Source of the DNA: GH45 sp965370965
GTDB taxonomy: Bacteria; Bacteroidota; Bacteroidia; Bacteroidales; SZUA-534
DNA: 6,345 nucleotides
Assembly: GCA_965370965.1 (NCBI GenBank)
Contig: CBDUWQ010000214.1
Coordinates: 1-6,345 of the forward strand
Direction: 5' to 3'
The notes beneath the pieces were generated by a model, which did no database searches, was not told the DNA's origin, and worked only from the letters and a program-made list of their open reading frames with translations. Within the stretch, counting starts at the first letter, position 1; each line of letters starts with the position of its first letter. The translations under genes and the position numbers were made by a program. Positions 1 through 4,701 of the stretch are shown one piece after another.

Positions 1-35
1 GTATTTAGTGGCAATAATAAATAAAATCACAATAT

Positions 36-128
36 ATGAAACTAACCGTATTAACAGAAAATAGTGCAGGTGCAAAGTTTTTTGCCGAGCATGGCTTATC
101 GTATATAATTGAGCATAAGATTATTTAG
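36..128 (+). pseudogene. Truncated 5' copy of the MBL-fold hydrolase gene (30 codons)
   Basis: An ATG at 36 opens the same 27 residues as the intact gene at 220 (MKLTVLTENS to IIEH). It then reads K-I-I and stops at TAG 126-128, where the duplication junction joins it to unrelated DNA. It lacks the metal-binding motif and the rest of the fold, so it cannot be an enzyme. It keeps the same 35 bp of upstream sequence as the intact copy, so it could still be translated as a 30-residue peptide if a promoter lies to the left. Confidence 0.85.
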
Positions 129-158
129 TGAACCTTTGTGTCTTAGTGCCTTAATGGT
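123..158. repeat. Degenerate TTAGTG short-repeat stretch
   Basis: TTAGTG (125-130), TTTGTG (135-140), TTAGTG (143-148) and TTAATG (151-156) recur every 8-10 nt, and related ATTTAGTGG words open both duplicated copies (3-11 and 187-195). From memory, runs of this kind (CACTAAGG-like on the other strand) are scattered in intergenic DNA of many Bacteroidota. Their function is unknown. They may have helped the local duplication. Confidence 0.45.
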
Positions 159-219
159 AATGTTTTAAAATAAAAGATATTAAAGTATTTAGTGGCAATA
201 ATAAATAAAATCACAATAT

Positions 220-1002
220 ATGAAACTAACCGTATTAACAGAAAATAGTGCAGGTGCAAAGTTTTTTGCCGAGCATGGCTTATCGTATATAATTGAGCAT
301 AATAGTAAAACCATCCTTTTTGATACAGGCTATTCCAATGTGTTTTTAAAAAATGCGGAAATATTAGATATTGATATAAATAAAACTACCGATACAGTTG
401 TATTAAGCCATGGGCACTGGGATCATGGAGATGGGTTGCGGTTTTTAGAAAATAAAACATTAATAACTCCCCCGAATTCCTTTATAAAAAGATTTAGAAA
501 AAACGATAAATCAAATATTGGGCTGGTATTAAGCTATAATGAATTAAAACAAAAATTTAGCATTATTACTAGCAAAGAGCCATATTTTATAACCGATAGT
601 ATTATATTTTTAGGTGAAATACCCCGTTTGAACAATTTTGAATCAAAAACCACAACATTTGTAAACGAAAAAGGAGAACCCGATTTTGTACCCGATGATT
701 CGGCATTGGCTTTTATTGATGGTAATGAGCTAATTGTGGTTACAGGCTGTTCACATTCAGGCATCTGTAATATTATTGAATATGCAAAAATGGTTACAGG
801 CATTACCAAGGTACGGGCTGTTATTGGAGGGTTTCATTTAAAATTTGACAACAAACAGACGCAAAAAACAATAGAATATTTTAAATTGAATAAAATTTTA
901 AAATTGTATCCTTCGCATTGTACTGAATTACCTGCTTTGGCAGCTTTTTATAATACCTTTAATATAGAGCAGTTAAAAACAGGAAAAATTTTATCTTTAT
1001 AG
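220..1002 (+). CDS. MBL-fold metallo-hydrolase, COG1237 (dihydropteridine phosphate synthase-like) family
   Basis: A 260-residue cytoplasmic protein with no signal peptide or membrane segment. The metal-binding signature H64-G-H66-W-D68-H69 sits in SHGHWDHGDG, after D35-T-G. Later metal-ligand and family motifs are PDD (158-160), GCSHSG (176-181, H179), IGGFH (202-206, H206) and SHCTE (232-236, H233). This order is that of the COG1237 branch of the metallo-beta-lactamase fold, which includes the archaeal 7,8-dihydropterin-6-yl-methyl-aminobenzene ribofuranoside 5'-phosphate synthase of methanopterin synthesis. Most bacterial members have no known substrate, so the exact reaction is open. Length is normal for the family. 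The ATG at 220 is chosen because the family begins with this MKLTVLTEN-like strand. No Shine-Dalgarno is seen. The gene lies 19 nt before a MarR-type regulator and is probably co-transcribed with it. Its start is duplicated upstream. Confidence 0.88.
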   Translation: MKLTVLTENSAGAKFFAEHGLSYIIEHNSKTILFDTGYSNVFLKNAEILDIDINKTTDTVVLSHGHWDHGDGLRFLENKTLITPPNSFIKRFRKNDKSNIGLVLSYNELKQKFSIITSKEPYFITDSIIFLGEIPRLNNFESKTTTFVNEKGEPDFVPDDSALAFIDGNELIVVTGCSHSGICNIIEYAKMVTGITKVRAVIGGFHLKFDNKQTQKTIEYFKLNKILKLYPSHCTELPALAAFYNTFNIEQLKTGKILSL

Positions 1003-1021
1003 ACGTCAATAATATTAATTT

Positions 1022-1459
1022 ATGGATAAAATACTAAAAACATCAGAGGCTGTTGATTTACTTCAAATAATGTTCGATTTGTGTTTAAAGCGCAAAATGG
1101 ATGTTCTTGAAAAAATGGGTATAAATGAAACGGAATATAACTTTTTTATGTGCATTGATAAATGCAATGAAATGAATATTATGCAAATATCAAACTTATT
1201 GAATCTGCCTCAGGCACGTATAAGCAGAATGACCGATAAGTTTATAAAAAAACTATACATAAAAAGGAAGGCGCAAAAAGGTGACCACCGCTCGGTTAAA
1301 TTAGTTTTAACCCCAAAAGGCATTGAAATGCATAAGTATGCAGTTGAAAATAAATGTATTGGCGAAACACATATAAAAAATATACTGAAAGAAGAAAAAT
1401 ACGAGGAGTTTAAAATTTTGCTGCGCAAACTTATTGATAACTATTCGGGAACATTTTAA
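1022..1459 (+). CDS. MarR-family winged-helix transcriptional regulator
   Basis: A 145-residue protein with the MarR layout: an N-terminal dimerisation helix (about 5-32), a winged helix-turn-helix (about 52-100) and C-terminal helices (about 115-140). The recognition part is LNLPQARISRMTDKF (60-74). The wing carries GDHRSVKLVLTPKG (87-100), the family's D-x-R and L-T-x-x-G pattern with D88, R90, L96, T97 and G100. It should bind DNA as a dimer and may respond to a small ligand or to oxidation, but the ligand cannot be read. C44, C48 and C112 are present, and nothing shows that they act as sensors. It lies 19 nt after the MBL-fold gene, which may be its target. Its 3' end overlaps the convergent FNR-type gene by 4 bp. 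Confidence 0.88.
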   Translation: MDKILKTSEAVDLLQIMFDLCLKRKMDVLEKMGINETEYNFFMCIDKCNEMNIMQISNLLNLPQARISRMTDKFIKKLYIKRKAQKGDHRSVKLVLTPKGIEMHKYAVENKCIGETHIKNILKEEKYEEFKILLRKLIDNYSGTF

Positions 1460-2151
1460 CCCGTACGCATAATATTCTCAAGGGCTTCAATATTCAGTAT
1501 CTCCATGGTTCCGTTTTTGTCAGATATAATGCCTTCACCAATAAAACCTTTTAATACCCTTATGGCACTCATGGTTGACATTCCTGTAAAATCTGCCAAA
1601 TCTTTCCGCGATAGCGACATAATAAATTTGCGGCTTTTAAAAACATTTTTTGCCAAATAAAGCAATGCACGCGCAAGCCTGCCGTTTAATTGCCTGTTTG
1701 TTAAATCATAAAGTTGTTGGTGTGCATAGTTTGAGCTTTCGCTCATTTTTTGGATTATCATGGTTGAGAAAACACCATTCTCTTTTATCAAATCGCGCAT
1801 AATATTTATATTAATAAGGCAAAGTGTAGAATCATCAACAGCCGATACAGAGTAATCAAAAGTGCTTTTACCGTATAATGATGACAAACCTATTATTTGC
1901 CCTGCCGGAAAAAAATTGATAATAACGTCATCGTGTCCGGTACTGCCCTCAATATACTGCTTAACCAACCCTTTTTTAATATACATTACATGTGATGCAA
2001 ATGCACCTTGCTTTGCAATTATCTCTTTTCTCTTAAAATTTATTTCAACCTTTCCCTTATCGGTAATATCTAATTCCTTTTTGCTTAAATGCTTAAAACA
2101 TTCCGATTTATTACCACATAAGGTGCAGTTCGATTTTTGTTCAGTATCCAT
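1456..2151 (-). CDS. CRP/FNR-family regulator with FNR-type [4Fe-4S] cysteine set
   Basis: A 231-residue cytoplasmic regulator: a cysteine-rich N-terminus (1-20), a cyclic-nucleotide-binding-like beta-roll (about 25-115), a long dimerisation helix (about 125-155) and a C-terminal helix-turn-helix (about 178-206). C9, C12, C18 and C111 give C-x2-C-x5-C-x92-C, identical in spacing to Cys20, 23, 29 and 122 of E. coli FNR, which hold its oxygen-sensitive [4Fe-4S] cluster. I infer an oxygen or NO sensor active under anoxia. Aligned to the FNR recognition helix (VETISR), it reads TMSAIR (193-198): the arginine is kept (R198), but Glu209 becomes M194 and Ser212 becomes I197. Its operator may therefore differ from TTGAT-N4-ATCAA. 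It is divergent from the gene at 2807. Confidence 0.9.
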   Translation of the reverse strand: MDTEQKSNCTLCGNKSECFKHLSKKELDITDKGKVEINFKRKEIIAKQGAFASHVMYIKKGLVKQYIEGSTGHDDVIINFFPAGQIIGLSSLYGKSTFDYSVSAVDDSTLCLININIMRDLIKENGVFSTMIIQKMSESSNYAHQQLYDLTNRQLNGRLARALLYLAKNVFKSRKFIMSLSRKDLADFTGMSTMSAIRVLKGFIGEGIISDKNGTMEILNIEALENIMRTG

Positions 2152-2287
2152 AATTTTTATAAGGAATTATAAGAATGCATAAAAATAACTAATTAAACAT
2201 TTTATAAGGTGTAAAAGCTAAAATATAATATTATGTTATAAAAAAACTGTTGATATTGCTTGTAAACAATTACTAAACAATAAAGTT

Positions 2288-2295
2288 CAAATTTA
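2288..2295 (-). promoter_or_regulatory. Weak -7 box candidate for the FNR-type gene
   Basis: On the minus strand this reads TAAATTTG, a match to the Bacteroidota -7 consensus TAnnTTTG. No TTG-like -33 box lies at the right distance. The -33 position would fall just inside the MITE-like element that begins at 2303, so the insertion may have displaced it. Such words also arise by chance in DNA this rich in A/T. If used, it would leave a leader of about 130 nt. Confidence 0.22.
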
Positions 2296-2302
2296 TTTAT
2301 TA

Positions 2303-2482
2303 CCTAAACTGAGCGATTGTGAACGCAGAAAATTGCCAATGCCTGCCTGGCGGCAGACAGGCTTTGAAATTAAAATATATACATAAAATTTGAGAACACC
2401 TTGTTGGTATTTAATAATTTTTGTATTATGTTTTAAATCAAATGATTGATGATTTTCAAGATTTAGAATCGCTCAATTTAGG
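2303..2482. mobile_element. 180-bp MITE-like element with terminal inverted repeats and TATTA target duplication
   Basis: The left end CCTAAACTGAGCGATT (2303-2318) and the right end AATCGCTCAATTTAGG (2467-2482) are inverted copies with 15 of 16 positions matching. Extended inward with scattered mismatches to a shared GAAAAT block, they match at 24 of 31 positions. TATTA stands immediately outside both ends (2298-2302 and 2483-2487), as expected of a 5-bp target duplication. There is no room for a transposase, so it would have to move in trans. Ends beginning CC with a 4-5 bp duplication recall IS1380-type elements, which is a guess from memory. It lies between two divergent promoters and contains a REP-like hairpin. 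Confidence 0.72.
2341..2362. repeat. REP-like GC-rich hairpin inside the MITE-like element
   Basis: GCCTG at 2341-2345 pairs with CAGGC at 2358-2362. After one mismatch, CTG (2347-2349) pairs with CAG (2354-2356) around a 4-nt loop. It is a GC-rich island in very A/T-rich DNA. Words of the type GCCTGCC-TGGC-GGCAGAC are, as I recall, among the most common short palindromic repeats in Bacteroidota intergenic DNA. The hairpin at 6096-6115 begins with the same CCTGCCT. Confidence 0.6.
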
Positions 2483-2512
2483 TATTATTCAATATACTAA
2501 TATCTGTTTTTT

Positions 2513-2531
2513 TATAGATATAGGTCTATAT
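2513..2531. repeat. Short A/T-rich inverted repeat
   Basis: TATAGA (2513-2518) is inverted as TCTATA (2525-2530). In an alternative register, ATATAG (2518-2523) pairs with CTATAT (2526-2531) across only 2 nt. It lies in the gene-free region about 50 bp left of the promoter candidate. It is short enough to be chance in this base composition, but it belongs to an unusual local density of palindromes. Confidence 0.35.
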
Positions 2532-2567
2532 TTTTCTAAACTTATTATTATATCATTCTTGTTGCAT

Positions 2568-2597
2568 GTTTTATAAAACCCCTTGAAAAGAATTCTT
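2568..2597. promoter_or_regulatory. Two perfect palindromes flanking the -33 box (possible operators)
   Basis: GTTTTATAAAAC (2568-2579) is a perfect 12-bp palindrome and AAGAATTCTT (2588-2597) a perfect 10-bp palindrome. The first ends 3 bp before the putative -33 TTG (2583-2585). The second lies in the spacer between the -33 and -7 boxes. Positions like these suit dimeric repressors, but which protein would bind is unknown, and neither site is an FNR box. Confidence 0.35.
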
Positions 2598-2612
2598 ATA
2601 CTCGTAAATTTG
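2583..2612 (+). promoter_or_regulatory. Bacteroidota-type promoter (TTG ... TAAATTTG) for the 2807 gene and perhaps the antiporter genes
   Basis: TTG at 2583-2585 and TAAATTTG at 2605-2612 match the Bacteroidota primary sigma-factor consensus (TTTG or TTG, then TAnnTTTG) with a 19-nt spacer, the usual spacing. Transcription would begin near 2618-2620 and give a leader of about 190 nt that contains the whole hairpin array. No better promoter was seen between the MITE-like element and the start codon at 2807. Confidence 0.5.
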
Positions 2613-2629
2613 TAATCTATTTTTTAATC

Positions 2630-2783
2630 TGAATAATTATTAAATTATTCACTTTTATAACACTAATGTGTTATAAAAGCCGAAAAAGTTTTACTTTTTC
2701 GAGGGTTAACCCTCGACTGAATTTAGCAAATTCAGACGGCCTTTGGTGATTAATTCATTTTTTATGAATTAATCAGGTTAAAG
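2630..2783. other. Tandem array of six hairpins, with an alternative cloverleaf fold, upstream of the 2807 gene
   Basis: Six unrelated inverted repeats stand almost end to end. A: TGAATAATT 2630-2638 with 2643-2651. B: CTTTTATAACAC 2652-2663 with 2668-2679 (12 bp, loop TAAT). C: CGAAAAAGT 2681-2689 with 2693-2701. D: perfect palindrome CGAGGGTTAACCCTCG 2700-2715. E: CTGAATTT 2717-2724 with 2728-2735. F: TGATTAATTCAT 2747-2758 with 2764-2775 (12 bp), extended by CTTT/AAAG to 2783. All stems are perfect with loops of 2-5 nt. Alternatively AAAGCCG (2676-2682) pairs with 2737-2744 and closes a four-way junction around shortened C, D and E. No hairpin is followed by a T-run in either direction, and the site lies between divergent genes, so these are not ordinary terminators. 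Function unknown: a structured mRNA leader, a small RNA, or a single-stranded-DNA or cruciform site. Confidence 0.7.
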
Positions 2784-2806
2784 AACGCATACATTTTATT
2801 CTCAAA

Positions 2807-3502
2807 ATGGATAAACAAGCATTCGGACATATCATTAAAAAGGAACAATTAGAAAGCCCAAAAGGCTTTTCTAATAATAATGATTTGTTGCTTGTTGCCT
2901 CAAACCCATTTCCTGGGTTTAAAGGAAAATCAGAAAATAAATATTACTATTTGGTACTTGATGATAAAATAGTTTTCTCAGTAGATGAGTTAATAAGGAT
3001 AACACAAAAAATAAAACGTTCATTTAAAAACATATTAGATGTTTATCCGTGCGAAATAACAGTTTATAACAAGTTTTACAATGCGCTGCGAATATATAAC
3101 CAACAACTTAAAGATATTGAACAATTGGTTGAGTTATATAAAATGTACGGGTTATCTTTTCAAAAAAACCAAGTAGTGAGCCCATATATAAGCCAGCTTA
3201 AAGTGATAAAGTTTTTTGAATTAACTGAGATAAGCGATGGGCTTTATAGAAGTATAAGTGTTCCAAATTTCAAATATATTAAAGTTCAGGAAAAAATTGA
3301 GTGGGACGAGTTTGAAACATTGGTTGACAAGGCAAATCAAGAGGAGATGTTTTCAAATTGCGATTTTGCCATTGCCTGTTTTCATAGTAAAGACGGATTT
3401 GATTATTTTATAAGAATATTATCGGATAGCTGTACAATTGACAACTTAAAGACTTTTCGTGAATTTATTTTTAATACAATTAATAAACAGATAATAAATT
3501 AA
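2807..3502 (+). CDS. Uncharacterised soluble protein, first gene of the antiporter operon
   Basis: I do not recognise this 231-residue protein. It has no signal peptide or membrane segment, so it is probably cytoplasmic. The N-terminal half has NPFPGF (33-38), a beta-strand-like YYYLVLDDKIVFS (46-58) and two probable amphipathic helices (about 58-77 and 96-116). The C-terminal half mixes strands and helices, with WDEFETLVDKA (166-176) and scattered cysteines C82, C185, C191 and C209 that form no known motif. The ATG at 2807 follows an A-rich stretch without a Shine-Dalgarno, as usual in Bacteroidota. The stop is 12 nt before mrpE on the same strand, so it is probably co-transcribed and may serve the antiporter complex as an assembly or regulatory factor. 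That role is inferred from position only. A long structured leader precedes it. Confidence 0.82.
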   Translation: MDKQAFGHIIKKEQLESPKGFSNNNDLLLVASNPFPGFKGKSENKYYYLVLDDKIVFSVDELIRITQKIKRSFKNILDVYPCEITVYNKFYNALRIYNQQLKDIEQLVELYKMYGLSFQKNQVVSPYISQLKVIKFFELTEISDGLYRSISVPNFKYIKVQEKIEWDEFETLVDKANQEEMFSNCDFAIACFHSKDGFDYFIRILSDSCTIDNLKTFREFIFNTINKQIIN

Positions 3503-3514
3503 TATATAAAAGAG

Positions 3515-4012
3515 ATGATACGATTTAAAAACGGGCTTATCATATTTATTGTACTCATGGTGTTTTGGGTTCTGATAAGCAATACATTCCAACTTAGCGT
3601 GTTGGTAACAGGGGCAATCATATCACTAGTGATTAGTATATTTATGTGTGATAGTTGCAGTGTATTTTCTGAAATGAAATTTACACCTAAAGCCTTTGTT
3701 TGCACATTTATGTATTTAATAGTATTTATTATTGAATTAATAAAATCAAACTTAGATGTTGCACGGAGGGTGCTTTCACGTTCGCTGCCCATTAATCCGG
3801 GTATTGTTGAGGTAAAAACAACATTAAAGTCAAAATTTGCACGTATGCTGCTTGCCAATTCAATAACATTAACACCCGGCACCCTTACGGTAGATGTAAA
3901 AGGTGATTCATTTTTTATTCATTGGATTGATGTAAAAGATGATGATATTGAAGCATCGACAAAAGAAATTGTAAAGAAATTTGAAAAATATCTGGAGGTA
4001 ATTTATGGTTAA
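3515..4012 (+). CDS. mrpE: Mrp-type Na+/H+ antiporter subunit E
   Basis: A 165-residue membrane protein, close to the usual MrpE length. Three N-terminal membrane segments (about 7-24, 27-45 and 60-77) are followed by a cytoplasmic domain. The family signature is plain: LPINPGIVEV (91-100), ANSITLTPGTLTVDV (114-128) and FIHWIDV (134-140). MrpE/MnhE/MbhA is a small subunit needed for assembly and ion transport of the multisubunit antiporter. No large MrpA precedes it, so the cluster does not follow the Bacillus A-to-G order. It lies 12 nt after the uncharacterised gene and overlaps mrpF by 8 nt. An AAAAGAG stretch just before the ATG may serve as a weak ribosome-binding site. Confidence 0.93.
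   Translation: MIRFKNGLIIFIVLMVFWVLISNTFQLSVLVTGAIISLVISIFMCDSCSVFSEMKFTPKAFVCTFMYLIVFIIELIKSNLDVARRVLSRSLPINPGIVEVKTTLKSKFARMLLANSITLTPGTLTVDVKGDSFFIHWIDVKDDDIEASTKEIVKKFEKYLEVIYG
3994..3998 (+). promoter_or_regulatory. Shine-Dalgarno sequence GGAGG for mrpF, inside mrpE
   Basis: GGAGG ends 6 nt before the mrpF ATG at 4005 and lies within the last codons of mrpE (Leu-Glu-Val-Ile-Tyr-Gly). No other start in the window has such a site, and Bacteroidota rarely use one. It supports the 8-nt overlap and the start chosen for mrpF. It may be partly constrained by the mrpE reading frame. Confidence 0.6.
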
Positions 4013-4265
4013 TACAATTCTTACTATCGCATTGGCTATCATATTATTGAGTATAGCCATAACAATAATCAGGTTCGCTATTGGCAAAACTGTTGTCGAT
4101 AGGGTAATAGCATTTGACATTATGACTATTTCATCAATAGCCATGATAGCAATTATAGCTCAATTTGCAGGTCGTGTAATTTATCTTGACATAGCTATTG
4201 TATATGGTTTGTTAAGCTTTTTGGCAGTAATAATTGTAGCTAAGTATTTAGAAAAAAGTTTGTAA
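4005..4265 (+). CDS. mrpF: Mrp-type Na+/H+ antiporter subunit F
   Basis: An 86-residue membrane protein with three membrane helices (about 4-24, 36-55 and 60-80). The family motif DRVIAFDIMTISS (32-44) contains D32, R33 and D38, followed by the LDIAIVYGLLSFL segment (61-73) typical of MrpF/MnhF/MbhB. Length is normal. It is a small core subunit of the antiporter next to MrpE and MrpG. Its start overlaps mrpE by 8 nt and has a GGAGG ribosome-binding site, which suggests translational coupling. mrpG starts 18 nt after its stop. Confidence 0.93.
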   Translation: MVNTILTIALAIILLSIAITIIRFAIGKTVVDRVIAFDIMTISSIAMIAIIAQFAGRVIYLDIAIVYGLLSFLAVIIVAKYLEKSL

Positions 4266-4283
4266 ACGCATAAAATTAAAAAA

Positions 4284-4616
4284 ATGGATTTAGTTGGAGC
4301 AATAATAACACTTATAGGGTCTTTGGTTTTACTAATTGCCGCAGTTGGACTATTACGCATGCCCGATGTATATAACCGTTTACAAGTTGGTACAAAAGCA
4401 ACAACCTTAGGCACAATATTAAGTTTAATAGGATTGGCATTTGTAATGCCCGGTTGGACAGGCAAATTTATTTTGCTTATACTTTTTGTATTGATAACAA
4501 ACCCCGTGTCGTCGCACGTATTGGCAAGGGCGGCTTACTTTATTAAAATACCTTTTACAAGCAAAACTGTGGTTGATAAATTACAGGTTAGCGACGAGGC
4601 GTTGAATGTTAAGTAG
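4284..4616 (+). CDS. mrpG: Mrp-type Na+/H+ antiporter subunit G
   Basis: A 110-residue membrane protein with three membrane helices (about 3-23, 40-57 and 60-80). The MrpG/MnhG/MbhC signature LLRMPDVYNRLQVGTKATTLG (23-43) is present; the histidine common after RL in Bacillus-type MrpG is Q34 here. A second conserved stretch is NPVSSHVLARAAY (73-85). It is a small subunit of the antiporter membrane arm. An 85-bp gap to the next gene contains no clear terminator or promoter, only a weak pairing of ATGT with ACAT (4664-4667 with 4673-4676), so the operon probably continues. Confidence 0.93.
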   Translation: MDLVGAIITLIGSLVLLIAAVGLLRMPDVYNRLQVGTKATTLGTILSLIGLAFVMPGWTGKFILLILFVLITNPVSSHVLARAAYFIKIPFTSKTVVDKLQVSDEALNVK

Positions 4617-4701
4617 GAAGCAGACAAATAAATAATATTGAAGGATTTTTTTATACAGGTAAAATGTATTTAACATCCCCCTTTTACATAAAAAACAAAA
4701 T

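Larger units (their letters stand above)
1..302. repeat. Direct duplication: two identical 118-bp copies, 184 bp apart
   Basis: Bases 1-118 are identical to 185-302 as read by eye, and they diverge at 119/303 (G against T). Each copy holds 35 bp of upstream DNA and the first 27 codons of the MBL-fold gene. The 66 bp between the copies (119-184) follow directly on the broken first copy. The simplest reading is a tandem duplication of a 184-bp unit (119-302) with its junction at 118/119. In that case the bases just left of the window should match 119-184. The lack of any mismatch points to a recent event or to an assembly error. Confidence 0.93.

Noticed and set aside
1446..1461. CGGG ... CCCG pairing at the convergent MarR/FNR gene ends, as a bidirectional terminator
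   Set aside because: The stem is only 4 bp around a long loop and is not followed by a T-run.
1862..2182. Open frame of 106 codons on the plus strand
   Set aside because: It is antisense to the well-supported FNR-type gene, has no family features and spans that gene's start.
2250..2269. TTGAT followed by TTGTAAACAA upstream of the FNR-type gene, as a possible FNR operator
   Set aside because: Only one half-site matches TTGAT, with no ATCAA at 4-nt spacing. TTGT/ACAA arms of 4 bp are expected by chance in this base composition.
2652..2715. Hairpins B to D as rho-independent terminators
   Set aside because: None is followed by a T-run on either strand, and no gene ends nearby; the flanking genes diverge.
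2676..2744. A tRNA gene, because of the cloverleaf outline
   Set aside because: No conserved tRNA bases (T-loop TTC, D-loop GG, CCA-type end), no anticodon loop of 7 nt, and loops of only 3-4 nt.
2630..2783. A CRISPR array
   Set aside because: The hairpin arms differ in sequence; there are no repeated units separated by spacers.
3499..4465. Three minus-strand open frames opposite the mrpE-mrpF-mrpG genes
   Set aside because: They mirror the hydrophobic codons of clearly recognised antiporter subunits and have no own context.
4659..4686. GTAAAA ... TTTTAC and ATGT/ACAT pairing between mrpG and the MbhD-like gene, as a terminator
   Set aside because: Stems are short, A/T-only or interrupted, and no T-run follows; operon continuity is more likely.
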